From assembly GCA_039025235.1 (NCBI GenBank), contig JBCCOS010000001.1, positions 124,001 through 188,000 of the forward strand: 64,000 nt of DNA. The letters run 5' to 3'. Within the stretch, counting starts at the first letter, position 1, and each line of letters begins with the position of its first letter. Shown in pieces: positions 1 through 9,311 of this stretch. The notes beneath the pieces were generated by a model, which saw only the letters and a list, made by a program, of their open reading frames with translations, had not been told where the DNA came from and did not search any database. Position numbers and translations under genes: made by a program. Source of the stretch: MED-G105 sp039025235. GTDB lineage: Bacteria; Pseudomonadota; Alphaproteobacteria; Caulobacterales; Parvularculaceae.

Positions 1-1455
1 AGCATGAAGGTCATCTGTCTCTAAAAGGGCCCGACTTGCTTGCATTCGCGAGAGCCCTTGTGCCCTTGCGAATGAATGAATAGCATTCATCGTCTGCCCG
101 CCAAGTTTGCGGGCCGGCTTGTTCGCTATCCTATCAAAGGCAAGGTCGTCATTTTGAGATCGCACCAGACGAAAGTACGCTATTGCGTCGCGTGTTTCTT
201 CGCGTTCATAGAACCGAGGACCACCGACAACACGGTAAGGTAAGCCGAGAGCATTGAATCGGTCTTCGAACGAACGCATCTGAAATGACGCGCGAACCAA
301 AACAGCCATGTCGGAAAGCGCTCGGCCTTTTTGTTGTTCTGCCTCAAGATCATCGCTTATTAGACGGGCTTCTTCTTCACCATCCCAAACACCGCGAATG
401 GTAACCGGTTCGCCGTCTTCACGCTCAGTCCATAGCGTTTTTCCGAGGCGAGCCTTATTGGCCGAGATTAAACCGCTGGCTGCCCCAAGTATCGCTGGGG
501 AGGACCGGTAGTTTCTTTCAAGGCGTATAACTTTCGCCCCCTCAAAGTCTTTTTCGAAGCGTAGAATATTTTCCACTTCCGCACCACGCCAGCCATAAAT
601 CGATTGGTCATCGTCGCCAACGCAACAGATATTTTTATGTTTCTGTGCGAGAAGTCTTAACCACAAATACTGTGCAATATTTGTATCTTGATACTCGTCG
701 ACGAGCATATATCGAAAACGTTTTTGGTAAAGTTCCAGCACGTCATTGTGATTTTGAAAAATAGTAACAACGTGCACGAGAAGATCGCCGAAGTCGACGG
801 CATTCAGTGTGGTTAAGCGTGATTGATACGCCCGGTAGAGATCAAGCCCGCGCCCGTCCGCAAAAAAATAGGCTTCATTCGTCGGCACTTTATCAGGCGT
901 TAGGCCACGGTTTTTCCATCCATCTATACCGGCGGCAAGCCCACGACCGGTCCATCTTTTTTCATCTAACTCTGCGTCGATAATGACTTGTTTGGCGAGG
1001 CGAATTTGATCGTCTGTGTCAAGAATAGTGAAGTTTGATTTCAGTCCAACCAATTCTGCATGCCGACGCAGTATCATATTTCCAATTGAGTGAAATGTGC
1101 CGAGCCACCCCATTCCCTCGACGGCGTCTCCAATAAATGAGCGAACACGCTCTTTCATTTCGCGTGCCGCTTTGTTGGTGAATGTTACTGCCAGGATCTC
1201 AAATGGCCGGGCTCTTCCGCTATCGAGTAAGTGCGCAATGCGCGCTGTCAACGCGCGTGTTTTTCCGGTGCCTGCTCCTGCCAGCATGAGCACAGGACCG
1301 TCGAGTGTTTCAACAGCGGCGCGTTGTTCTTCATTTAAACCATTCAGATAGGATGAAGTGCTTCTTGGTAAAGCGTCACCAAGGCGAGGGTCAGAACGTA
1401 GTCTGTTCGCGACGGCGGCTGCCATTGCTCTTTCGGAAATTGGAGGTTGAGTCAT
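1..1455 (-). CDS. uvrD: UvrD/PcrA-type ATP-dependent DNA helicase, C-terminus beyond window
   Basis: Superfamily 1 3'-5' DNA helicase of the UvrD/PcrA/Rep group, which unwinds DNA in excision repair and removes RecA or stalled forks. Translating the minus strand from ATG at 1455 gives 485 open residues. They include the Walker A motif LAGAGTGKT near residue 55, FTNKAAREM, the Walker B stretch LVDEYQDTN near 250, GDDDQSIYGWRGA near 285 and ERNYRSS near 313. Family members are usually 650-780 residues, so motifs V and VI and the C-terminal part lie outside the window. The order of motifs fits UvrD or PcrA better than RecB. The exact paralogue (UvrD, PcrA or Rep) cannot be settled from the N-terminal part. 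Confidence 0.93.
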   Translation of the reverse strand, partial: MTQPPISERAMAAAVANRLRSDPRLGDALPRSTSSYLNGLNEEQRAAVETLDGPVLMLAGAGTGKTRALTARIAHLLDSGRARPFEILAVTFTNKAAREMKERVRSFIGDAVEGMGWLGTFHSIGNMILRRHAELVGLKSNFTILDTDDQIRLAKQVIIDAELDEKRWTGRGLAAGIDGWKNRGLTPDKVPTNEAYFFADGRGLDLYRAYQSRLTTLNAVDFGDLLVHVVTIFQNHNDVLELYQKRFRYMLVDEYQDTNIAQYLWLRLLAQKHKNICCVGDDDQSIYGWRGAEVENILRFEKDFEGAKVIRLERNYRSSPAILGAASGLISANKARLGKTLWTEREDGEPVTIRGVWDGEEEARLISDDLEAEQQKGRALSDMAVLVRASFQMRSFEDRFNALGLPYRVVGGPRFYEREETRDAIAYFRLVRSQNDDLAFDRIANKPARKLGGQTMNAIHSFARAQGLSRMQASRALLETDDLHA

Positions 1456-1589
1456 GACTGTTATATAGCGCAGCGAGCTTGATTCTTAAACCAAGGGAGT
1501 TCTTTCTGCGGCCAATTGTACGCTTTGCGTATCGCCTTGTGAGCAACTTCAGACTATACTCAGACCATCGTAATTTGGGAGGCTTTGAA

Positions 1590-1925
1590 GTGAGCGGAAA
1601 ATTTGAAGTTTACAAAGACAAAGGCGGTGAGTTCAGGTTTCGTCTCAAGGCCGCGAATGGACAGACAATCCTTGCAAGTGAAGGTTATAAGGAGCGTGGC
1701 GGTGTTATGAACGGGATCGAGTCTGTTCAAAAGAATGCCACCGATGAAACTCGGTTTGAGAAAAAAGAATCCACCAATGGGAAGCCCTATTTTGTCCTTA
1801 AGGCTGGCAACAACCAAGTCATCGGGAACTCCGAAATATACGAGAGCGCGGATGCCCGTGACAATGGCATCTCAAGCGTCATGTCAAATGCGCCTGATGC
1901 TTCAATTGATGATCAAACGACGTGA
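1590..1925 (+). CDS. YegP-family protein with two DUF1508 repeats
   Basis: Small soluble protein of 111 residues made of two tandem DUF1508 (YegP/UPF0339) units. The first contains KFEVYKDKGGEFRFRLKA with LASEGY. The second contains TRFEKKES, PYFVLKAGN and NSEIYES. The family folds as a small beta-rich domain; its cellular role is not established. The GTG at 1590 is preferred over an upstream start at 1479, because a GGGAGG ribosome site lies just ahead of it and the domain begins immediately after it. It stands alone between the divergent helicase gene and a long intergenic stretch. Confidence 0.8.
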   Translation: MSGKFEVYKDKGGEFRFRLKAANGQTILASEGYKERGGVMNGIESVQKNATDETRFEKKESTNGKPYFVLKAGNNQVIGNSEIYESADARDNGISSVMSNAPDASIDDQTT

Positions 1926-2033
1926 AGGTTTTTAGCGTTTGTAGGTCAACGGAAAACTACATGAGCTGAAATGCTACTGAACCGCTTTTAGAAGCTGCGG
2001 CATTCTTGACATGATACCTCAAGAAAACTTATT

Positions 2034-2066
2034 GCGTCGCCAATTCAATTAGAATTGAGGCGACGC
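2034..2066. repeat. Long hairpin, possible terminator
   Basis: The arms GCGTCGCC (2034-2041) and GGCGACGC (2059-2066) pair perfectly. An inner AATTC/GAATT stem closes a five-base loop, with a GA bulge. It is followed by a T-rich run (tttcaagtctttattttt), so it could terminate transcription leaving the DUF1508 gene, though the distance from the stop codon is over 100 bases. Confidence 0.55.
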
Positions 2067-2214
2067 TTTCAAGTCTTTATTTTTACGCGCTTGCGTCAGT
2101 GATCAGACGGACGGCCAACCAAACACACTTAGCTTGAAAACGCGTTATACCAATAGTCTACCAAACTATAAAAACTATCTTAACAATCTGGCGCACAACG
2201 AACCAGAGCTTTTT

Positions 2215-2237
2215 GCGTTCCGATGGAATCGGAACGC
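2215..2237. repeat. Perfect 10-bp palindrome
   Basis: GCGTTCCGAT and ATCGGAACGC flank a three-base GGA loop. Outer AGAGC/GCTCT arms extend the stem. It resembles the dispersed intergenic palindromes seen elsewhere in the window. Confidence 0.7.
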
Positions 2238-2330
2238 CGCTCTAAGCTGGAATGCTGCGCCGATGAGTGTGAGCGCTTGTAGGTTTCGTTTTATCAACTC
2301 GGCAAAAGAAGCGGGATAACTAAAAGACCT

Positions 2331-2368
2331 AAAGCCGTTCCGTTTCAAATGGAATCGCTGAACGGTTT
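2331..2368. repeat. Dispersed palindrome, TTTCAAATGGAATC core
   Basis: The core TTTCAAATGGAATC at 2343-2356 lies between the arms CCGTTC and GAACGG, with flanking AAA/TTT. It belongs to the intergenic family also found at 4690, 7611, 45463, 48652, 48738 and 54651. Confidence 0.7.
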
Positions 2369-2490
2369 GAAGTCATTGATTTTACGCATTTCCGGGCGCG
2401 TGTGCCATTAGCCATTTGAGTAGCTACTTGAGCTGGAAATTCTTTAAGCATGCTGCATAAATCTTATTTCATGCGTTATGAATTAGTGCG

Positions 2491-3381
2491 TTATTCACTT
2501 GCTCCCATAGCGTCATCTTCGTCGCCAGTATCGTCCTCTGAACTTTTTAGTTTCGATAGAACTTCGCCGCAGGGGCTTGGGTTCAAGACATTTCCATAGC
2601 GAACAAATGCTAGGTCATCGATTAGAAGGTCGACGTTATTGGATCGTCTTCTATGGGCGAGGCTTCGAATACTTATATCAATCCTATCAGCGCCACCTTT
2701 CTCAAGGAACGCGAATATTTTGCTGCGCCAGCGGAACGTATTTTCCGTCCATTCGAATTCAACATCGGTTGAGCCAATTTTCTGATCGATATATTTGTTG
2801 CTTGAATTACTTGGCTTTGAAATCGTTTTGTAAAGATCCAACGTTACCTTAAAGGGTTCTCCCTCTTTGCCGCCGACTGGATATATGGCGAGGGCGGTTG
2901 CGCAAACCGGTGTGTCAAACCGGACCCTCAGGGGTCTGCGGTAATCGTCATGGTATAATGCTGCATACTGACCGCTTGTTGGTAACAGATATGTGCATTT
3001 TGTGTCGTAAGTAAAATACTGTTGGCCAGCACATTCCTGAAACTTTAGGCCACGGCTAAACGTTACTCCGAACTTCGTCTCATAGTCCTTGCTAATCGTC
3101 GCATCATGCCGTGCAATGGGTGGCTCAAAATCGATAACCTCAAAGCGAGGATCAACTTCGGGAGGCTTTTGGTCTTGAAAAAATCCGTGCACATCTGTTG
3201 CCGGGTTTGAATCGCCATCGAGGTCTGGACCAAACCCATTCTCCTGGGCAGAAACGCTAACAGCGTAACAAAAAATTCCACTGGTTAAGGCGACAAAAAA
3301 TAGAGAAATTTTGCTGATGTGACGGTTTCTCATTAGCCGCGATAACATCGTGACATCTTTATTTGCATGTATATGTGACAT
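2491..3381 (-). CDS. Secreted protein of unknown function
   Basis: I do not recognise this family. The ATG at 3381 follows GAGGGG and gives 296 residues; an ATG at 3348 is an alternative that would leave a more compact signal peptide. A hydrophobic stretch (LFFVALTSGIFCYAVSVSA) is a typical Sec signal peptide ending in an AxA-like site. The mature protein starts with an acidic segment (GPDLDGDSNPATD) and continues as a mixed beta-rich region with several cysteines. The sequence DFEPPIARHD, RVRFDTPVCATALAIYPVG and IDISIRSLAHRR...LLIDDLAFV recalls extracellular beta-sandwich domains that bind carbohydrate or surface ligands, but this is only an impression. The C-terminus is acidic (SSEDDTGDEDD). 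Confidence 0.65.
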   Translation of the reverse strand: MSHIHANKDVTMLSRLMRNRHISKISLFFVALTSGIFCYAVSVSAQENGFGPDLDGDSNPATDVHGFFQDQKPPEVDPRFEVIDFEPPIARHDATISKDYETKFGVTFSRGLKFQECAGQQYFTYDTKCTYLLPTSGQYAALYHDDYRRPLRVRFDTPVCATALAIYPVGGKEGEPFKVTLDLYKTISKPSNSSNKYIDQKIGSTDVEFEWTENTFRWRSKIFAFLEKGGADRIDISIRSLAHRRRSNNVDLLIDDLAFVRYGNVLNPSPCGEVLSKLKSSEDDTGDEDDAMGASE

Positions 3382-3448
3382 TGCACCCCTCAAGAGCCCC
3401 TCTACATCACCCAATTAATACATGCATTGTATACGCCGAACGGGATAG

Positions 3449-4316
3449 GTGCAAACACTGGTCTGCGTCTATGGTGTGATCGCGTTGATCACCGATCTAT
3501 TGCTTGGCGGCGCTACGAAAAATAGCGTATTGAGTCTGCACATCCTGGCTTTTTTGCTTGAAACCTACAAAAGCGCCGCCAATTAAATATGAGCTGTAGT
3601 CAAGCCATATTTCATCGTGATAAAGCGGTTAGCTATTGTTATTGCTATATTTTTTGCACTTTTAAGCAGTCGCCTGCCTGTTGTTTCTGTTGATGCTGTG
3701 GCCAGTTTTCAACTGATATCATAAAAAGCCCCAATTTGATTGGTGTGATAGAAGAAGGTGTTGATAAACTATAAAACGACAGCGTTTTGCCGATCGACTT
3801 TGATGCGGCTTCGCGTTTTACCCGGCTAACAGAGGATGTTATCGCAAAAACGGCCCCTACCCAGCAGGAAATTGTCTGGCTGGAAGATAATTTTTCGGTG
3901 AATTATTCAGACAGCGATTACGAAATGGTGATTGGAAATACATCTTTCGCTTTCCCGCCTATTTCTTGCGCTTTCTATCATTCCCATTGTCTGTTGCTTC
4001 TCCTTTTAAGATTAGATTGGTTCCAAGTTTTTCTGACCAACCGGCAATTGGCTATGGACCGAAATTCACCAAATGGGGGCTCAAGCGGTTTTGGTTTAAT
4101 TCAATCGGGACGCCGTTTCTGGTTTGTGATTCTTCGAACTTGCCGCCTATTACCATGCAGGCAGTCAACCGCGCATGCGCGGTCCGGAAATGTTTTGACG
4201 AATTATCGCCAATTGCCTTGTAAGTGGCGACAGCCATCCTGCGGCCCTGGACACATACGTAGGAAAATCAAGAACTGAGCTCGGCAGAGATGACAAAACG
4301 ATTAGTTATGCTATGA
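3449..4316 (+). pseudogene. Probable decayed coding region
   Basis: Several protein-like segments sit in different plus-strand frames and cannot be joined into one open gene. A 45-residue hydrophobic frame runs from GTG 3449 to 3586. A signal-peptide-like frame starts at GTG 3617 (IKRLAIVIAIFFALLSS) and stops about 35 codons later. A stretch from about 3730 to 3960 contains PIDFDAASRFTRLTEDVIA and is broken by a stop near 3771. A further stretch runs in another frame to 4223, and another from 4223 to 4316. The pattern suggests one or two secreted-protein genes with frameshifts and stops. No family was recognised, and chance open frames remain possible. Confidence 0.3.
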
Positions 4317-4331
4317 GAACAAATCAACCGA

Positions 4332-4408
4332 GGGCCTGTAGCTCAGTTGGTTAGAGCTGGCGGCTCATAACCGCTAGGTCGGGGGTTCGAGTCCCTCCGG
4401 GCCCACCA
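4332..4408 (+). tRNA. tRNA with CAT anticodon, probably tRNA-Ile2
   Basis: A 77-base cloverleaf with acceptor pairing GGGCCTG/CGGGCCC, encoded CCA end, D-arm GCTCAGTTGGTTAGAGC and T-loop GGTTCGAGTCC. The anticodon loop CTCATAA gives CAT. Acceptor pairs C4-G69 and C5-G68 and an anticodon stem close to that of E. coli tRNA-Ile2 (GGCGA there, GGCGG here) point to the isoleucine tRNA whose C34 is converted to lysidine by TilS. Automatic tools would usually call this tRNA-Met. Confidence 0.9.
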
Positions 4409-4689
4409 CTTTCCATATCTCACGAAAATGCGCTTCGCGTATCTCCGATCGGACGCCTTGACGGGGCGGCGCACAATCGCATGGTTGATCCTGCTTCAAT
4501 ACAGCATCGTCCGCATCAAGCTTTTATTGAACAACATCAGTAGTTTAAAGTCCACCAAATGCGGATTTACAGCCTTTTTGTAATTTTTCGATGTTGGGGA
4601 TATGCAGCGTATTCACCCGATTTGTAAAACATTTCTCGCTCAAATGGCGACCGACCTTTGCGACAAGACATCTGTCAAACCAACGACCA

Positions 4690-4728
4690 AAAGCGCCTCC
4701 GTTTCAATTGGAATCAAAAGGGCGCTTT
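4690..4728. repeat. Dispersed palindrome, TTTCAATTGGAATC core
   Basis: Perfect arms AAAGCGCC (4690-4697) and GGCGCTTT (4721-4728) surround the exact core at 4702-4715. It is followed by aagttgttgatgttacgc, a flank also seen in altered form after other copies. Confidence 0.8.
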
Positions 4729-4790
4729 AAGTTGTTGATGTTACGCATTTCCTTAACGCCAACCGCACACACTTGGCTTGGGAATGCTTT

Positions 4791-4829
4791 AAAGCCGCTG
4801 CGGCATTCGATTTGAAACGCAGTGGCTTT
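4791..4829. repeat. Dispersed palindrome, diverged inverted core
   Basis: The arms AAAGCCGCTGC and GCAGTGGCTTT pair with one G-T mismatch. The centre CATTCGATTTGAAA is a diverged inverted copy of the family core. Confidence 0.65.
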
Positions 4830-5148
4830 AGTAGGCTCGGCGAAGGCCTGAATATTTCGGTGAACCAAATAGACCTCGCCGGTGATTGTCTTATAATCGA
4901 TATCAATGGCAATATTGCCCATCAAACTTAGAGCGATACCCTTCGCACGGGCTACCTGCATGACTAAAAAAGTTAGCATAATGATTATTGAAGTAGAGTA
5001 ATATTTGAGCTGGCGAAAGTTTTGACAGGGTTCTTGTGTTTGTAGACAATTTCTGGTGTTGTCTAATGACTTCCTACCTTAAGCCACTTCACTCTATTCC
5101 TATAGGTAGGAGATTTTTGTCATTATAAAGCGTTCTAAATTAGGCGTT

Positions 5149-7386
5149 TTAAGCGCTCAAGCTTTGCTGCTGATTTCCATAACTTGACCACAGAGCAAGA
5201 ACTTTTTGTACGTCACTTTGTTTTATCGGCTTTGCTAAATAGTCATCAATCCCGCATTCAAGAAATCGGTCTTTGTCTCCTTTCATAGCGTGTGCAGTGA
5301 GAGCAATGACCGGTGTGGGATTGAGATTTTGATCGACCTCAATTGACCGTATCGCTTTTGTTGCTTCAATGCCATCCATGACTGGCATAGAGATATCCAT
5401 CAAAACGATATCGAATTTTCCTTCGCGAAACTTTTCAACGGCTTCGCTCCCATCTTTAGCAAAGGTAATCATATAAGCGTCTTCGTCAATCATATTAGCT
5501 AGTACAAGCTGATTGACACGGTTATCTTCAGCAACGAGAACATTAAAGCGCCGATCCATTACAGCCGTATACAAATTATCCGTATTAGTTAATTCCGGTT
5601 TTTCGCTACTCTCTGATGAATGGTCGGTTATAGCAGTTGTTGAAATATTGTAATCTAACGCCGTCAATATCGCTTTTGAGATCGCTGAAATTTTCGCTGG
5701 CTTAATGAGAGTTTCTGTGACGGACAACTTATCAAGGCTCTTTAAGAAGTCATCATCACTGATTGAGGAAAGCGCTACGATTTTTGTGGCTGATAGGTCA
5801 TTATCCATGCGGATATCTTTGATTAAATCATAGCTGGATTTTTCTTGCTGGCTAATGCCGATCAAAACAAGATCAAATGGATTCCCATCATCATAAGCTG
5901 TTTTCAGGGTTGATATTGCCTCCGCCGAAGTTGAAGCGAAGGTTGGATTTCCTCCAAGGGTTAAGACCGTTTCTTTGATGCTTAGCTCGACCAAGTCATC
6001 TTTTTCTAATACGAGAATACTCTCGCCTGCCAATTCAATTACTTCATTTTCTATAGCCTGGATTGTATCGGCGGAAGGCAGTTGCAATAGTATCGTGAAT
6101 GTCGTGCCTTCACCGAGTGTCGAAGAGACTTCTACCTTACCGCCCATTGCGGTGACGAGGCTTTGAGTAATTGAAAGCCCCAAACCTGTTCCTCCAAACT
6201 GACGTGTTGTTGAGCTTTCCGCTTGCGTGAATTCATCAAAGATATGGTCCAGTTTATCAGGGGCTATACCAATACCGGTATCAGACACAGCAATTGCGAT
6301 CGAGGCATCATTTTTCCTGTTATAGCTTCCAGACACATCGATGACGACGCGTCCTTCATGGGTAAATTTGACAGCATTCCCAACGAGATTTGTCAAACCT
6401 TGTCTCAGTCTACCCGCATCGCCAACAAGACAAAGCGGGGTATCCGGTTCAATACGGGTAATTAGCTCTATACCTTTATCTTGTGCTGTGACGCCAAGGA
6501 GCGTGCCAACGTCTTCAACGACATCCCGCAAGTTAAATTCACTTACTTCAAGTTCAAGTTTTCCTGCCTCGATTTTCGAGAAGTCCAAAATATCATTCAA
6601 TATTGTTAAAAGTGCGGAGCCTGACCCATGGATGGTACTGGCAAATATTTGTTGCTTGTCGGATAATTTCGTTTTTTGAAGCAGCTCTGACATACCAAGT
6701 ATGCCGTTCATTGGCGTGCGTATTTCATGGCTCATGTTGGCGAGGAATTCAGATTTCGACCGACTTGCTTCCTCAGCTTGAAATTGTGCTTTTTCCGCTG
6801 ACGCCCTTGCTTCTGATAACTGAGCGGCAGCCTTTTTCATTGCTTCTGCAAAGATAGACGCGCCAATAAACAGAGCGATGATCGTGAAAACGACAGCCAT
6901 CGTTGTGAGCTCCCAATCCGCATCAATTGAGTCGATGACTTTGCCGTAGTAATGAACATAATAAAGAAGGCCAACAATACCTAGGATGACTGCTCCGTAA
7001 ACGGCACCCCATCGATAACCGAGGCTCAGTGTGATCATTATTGTCGCGGTAAGAAGAAAGAAAACAGCAGGGGAGAAAATTAAGCCGTCTGCTAACGCAG
7101 CATAGCCAGTAATGGCCACGTTAAAAAAAGCTTTGATGTGGGCGACTTTCCGGTAATTGTCCCAATTGTGTAGTGTGAAAGCAAGGATAAAGCTGACGAG
7201 TGCACCCACCCCCGCAATAGCAAACACAGAAGGGCTTTTTTGAAAGTTTTCTGACGCGGAGAGGAGCGTGATGCTCGCAATTATTCCGACCAGCATCAGA
7301 TATGTGAAGAGGACTCGTCGTGACGCTATTTCTAAGGGATCGTGACGATTATCCAGATACCATACTCTTGATATGAAGTTCATCAT
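5149..7386 (-). CDS. Hybrid sensor histidine kinase with pseudo-receiver and receiver
   Basis: Inner-membrane hybrid histidine kinase of 745 residues. The N-terminal 190 residues hold about six membrane segments with no large periplasmic loop, so the signal is probably sensed in or near the membrane. A short coiled linker leads to HisKA (NMSHEIRTPMNGILGMS, phospho-histidine at 220) and an HATPase with the N, G1 (DTGIGI) and G2 (GGTGLGLS) boxes. A first receiver-like domain (about 457-578) has Gly where the phospho-acceptor Asp belongs (DLVLIGIS). The C-terminal receiver (about 614-740) is intact, with LMDISMPVMDG and Asp664. No Hpt domain is present, so a separate phosphotransferase is likely. 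The ATG at 7386 follows AAGG and is preferred over TTG at 7407. No regulator gene is adjacent. Confidence 0.92.
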   Translation of the reverse strand: MMNFISRVWYLDNRHDPLEIASRRVLFTYLMLVGIIASITLLSASENFQKSPSVFAIAGVGALVSFILAFTLHNWDNYRKVAHIKAFFNVAITGYAALADGLIFSPAVFFLLTATIMITLSLGYRWGAVYGAVILGIVGLLYYVHYYGKVIDSIDADWELTTMAVVFTIIALFIGASIFAEAMKKAAAQLSEARASAEKAQFQAEEASRSKSEFLANMSHEIRTPMNGILGMSELLQKTKLSDKQQIFASTIHGSGSALLTILNDILDFSKIEAGKLELEVSEFNLRDVVEDVGTLLGVTAQDKGIELITRIEPDTPLCLVGDAGRLRQGLTNLVGNAVKFTHEGRVVIDVSGSYNRKNDASIAIAVSDTGIGIAPDKLDHIFDEFTQAESSTTRQFGGTGLGLSITQSLVTAMGGKVEVSSTLGEGTTFTILLQLPSADTIQAIENEVIELAGESILVLEKDDLVELSIKETVLTLGGNPTFASTSAEAISTLKTAYDDGNPFDLVLIGISQQEKSSYDLIKDIRMDNDLSATKIVALSSISDDDFLKSLDKLSVTETLIKPAKISAISKAILTALDYNISTTAITDHSSESSEKPELTNTDNLYTAVMDRRFNVLVAEDNRVNQLVLANMIDEDAYMITFAKDGSEAVEKFREGKFDIVLMDISMPVMDGIEATKAIRSIEVDQNLNPTPVIALTAHAMKGDKDRFLECGIDDYLAKPIKQSDVQKVLALWSSYGNQQQSLSA

Positions 7387-7610
7387 ATCGACAACCTTAA
7401 AATACAACTACCTACAAATTGATCAGGGTAGAGTTACGTTTGGCTAAACACCATGTGTTTGATTTTAGTTTTTAAGAACACTTGATTACGGGTCCGTTAA
7501 GCATATTCGTTTGTTCCAAACCTAAATGTGAAATAGGCCCTGGCGCTCCAATATTTAGACCCAATCAACTTTCTTTAACGAACGGCGCATGGCGTTTACG
7601 GCTCAAGCCT

Positions 7611-7649
7611 AAAGCGCCGTTCTGATTCCAATTGAAACGAAGGCGCTTT
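7611..7649. repeat. Dispersed palindrome in inverted orientation
   Basis: Arms AAAGCGCC (7611-7618) and GGCGCTTT (7642-7649) surround GATTCCAATTGAAA at 7624-7637, the reverse complement of the usual core. The surrounding gap from 7387 to 7837 holds no gene that I can support. Confidence 0.8.
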
Positions 7650-7837
7650 AAGAGTCGTCTGAAATGCAGAAAGTATAATTTTCAACGGTTGGGATAATCA
7701 TTTTGATATTGACTTGCATTGAGATATATCGCTCACGGAATTTTAGATCAAAAATCTATCCTGATCGTTTGTTTTGATTTCCCGAATTTTTTCTAACTTG
7801 CTAGTCTAAGAAGAATTAGGCCGCGCTTGTTAACCAC

Positions 7838-9298
7838 TTAGTTATAAAGGTTACTTGACAATGGTGCGCCGAGGCGCAGGGCGCGAAACACCGCCACTTG
7901 GGCGCGGGCTATATCGGTATGTGCCGCAGCAACGTCATTTGCTGTCGTTAAGGCAACACGTTCAGTGTCCAGTACTTGAAGAAAATTGACGCGGCCCGCT
8001 TCATAACGCATCCGCGCAAGATCAGCCGCGGCACGCGCTGATGTCTCAGCTGCTTTGAGCGTTGTGTGTCGTTTCCTTAAATTTGCCTGGGCGGCTAGCG
8101 CTGTTTCTGTTTCAGCCAAGGCGTTTAAGACCGTTTGCTCATAATTTGCGAATGCTGCTGCGGTCGCCGCCGTTGCTCCTTGGACTCTATCTCTGGCTCT
8201 AATGAGGTCGGTCACAGACCAAGAGAGTTGTGGTCCAACCGCGAAGTTGAGAGCAGGTGGTGCGAAAAGACTTTCCACGCCAATTGCACGTATCCCAGCA
8301 TTTCCAAGTAAATCGATGCGAGGGAACGCTTCGGAAATATTCAGTCCGATGCCTGCTGTTGCAGCGGCGAGCTGGCGCTCTGCGGCCTTTATATCTGGAC
8401 GTCTTCGTAACAAGGCAGCTGGGTCACCAATTGAGATATCGCCAGTTGCAATTGGGAGAGGCCGATCCTGTTTCAGTAAGCTAATGCCGAAGGCCGGGGG
8501 CTTCCCAGCAAGCGATGAAAGCTGGTTGGCGGTTTCAGCTAATGCAGCATCTAAGGAGGGTATCACAGCCTCACTGATCCTTAGCTGTGCTGTTGCTTGC
8601 TCAACATCAAGGCGCGTCACACGACCAACGAGACGCTGTTCCGCGACGAGTTCAAGGGTGCGGCTGAGGTTTTCGATATTTTGATAGGCAACACTGCGTT
8701 GAGTTTGTAGACCCCGCAATAGAATGTAGGTATCTGCTACGTCAGCGGCAATGATAGAGTGTAGGTCAGCGAGAGCTGCTGCTGCTGCGCCAACATCTGC
8801 CGTGGCTATTTCTATCAAACGACCGACGCGCCCAAAGAGATCGAGTTCCCAACCGGCTGCGATCCCGATATTGGTAAAATCCACATTGTCATTTGGCTCA
8901 ATGGCGTCCGCTCCAATCCCTACGCCGGCCAATTGAACGGCTGATGCACGCGTTTCTTGGTAATTGGCAGAGAACCGATCTGTTGGCAGACGGTTAGCTT
9001 TCGCAATTCGCTGCGCCGCGCGGGTCGAACTTAGATTTGCTGCTGCGATCTGAAGTGTTCGATTATGCGTTATGCTGGATGAAATTATGTCAGTAAGCTG
9101 TGGATCCCCAAATGCTTCCCACCAAGCTGCGTTCGGTGCAGCCGTGTCATACCCATCTCGAAATTCAAAATTGGTCGTGTCATTTGATAAGTCTTCTGGG
9201 TTGGGTTGCTCATATTTCGGCCCTATGGCTGTACACCCAGAAATAAGTATTCCTGATGCGAGAATTATTTGCGTGAATTTAAAGCAGGTAAGCATCAT
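7838..9298 (-). CDS. NodT-family RND efflux outer-membrane lipoprotein
   Basis: Outer-membrane channel of a tripartite drug or metabolite efflux pump (TolC/OprM/NodT group), 486 residues, the usual size. The signal peptide ends in the lipobox ISGC, so Cys22 is the lipidated residue. Two outer-membrane efflux repeats follow, each with the long alpha-helical hairpin pattern rich in Ala, Gln and Glu. Characteristic words are AAWWEAFGDPQL near the start, AGWELDLFGR and RPDIKAAERQLAAATA. It is the last gene of the operon, 13 bases after the RND pump gene. ATG at 9298 is followed at once by a second ATG at 9295. Confidence 0.93.
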   Translation of the reverse strand: MMLTCFKFTQIILASGILISGCTAIGPKYEQPNPEDLSNDTTNFEFRDGYDTAAPNAAWWEAFGDPQLTDIISSSITHNRTLQIAAANLSSTRAAQRIAKANRLPTDRFSANYQETRASAVQLAGVGIGADAIEPNDNVDFTNIGIAAGWELDLFGRVGRLIEIATADVGAAAAALADLHSIIAADVADTYILLRGLQTQRSVAYQNIENLSRTLELVAEQRLVGRVTRLDVEQATAQLRISEAVIPSLDAALAETANQLSSLAGKPPAFGISLLKQDRPLPIATGDISIGDPAALLRRRPDIKAAERQLAAATAGIGLNISEAFPRIDLLGNAGIRAIGVESLFAPPALNFAVGPQLSWSVTDLIRARDRVQGATAATAAAFANYEQTVLNALAETETALAAQANLRKRHTTLKAAETSARAAADLARMRYEAGRVNFLQVLDTERVALTTANDVAAAHTDIARAQVAVFRALRLGAPLSSNLYN

Positions 9299-9311
9299 TA
9301 ATTATACTGGA

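Larger units (their letters stand above)
1926..2490. other. Intergenic stretch with three palindromes, no gene seen
   Basis: No convincing coding sequence was found. The open frame at 2134-2319 covers a palindrome and has no ribosome site. The stretch carries three separate hairpin-forming palindromes, listed individually. Confidence 0.6.
4409..5148. other. Intergenic stretch after tRNA, no gene seen
   Basis: No supported gene. The stretch contains two dispersed palindromes (4690-4728 and 4791-4829), separated by a conserved-looking arm containing gttacgcatttcc. Related wording appears near 2380, suggesting a composite repeat of roughly 110 to 140 bases. Confidence 0.55.

Noticed and set aside
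4052..4237. Minus-strand 61-codon frame in the decayed region
   Set aside because: No recognised domain; overlaps better-looking plus-strand remnants.
4332..4408. Initiator tRNA-fMet
   Set aside because: The first acceptor pair is a normal G-C pair and the anticodon stem lacks the three consecutive G-C pairs typical of initiators.
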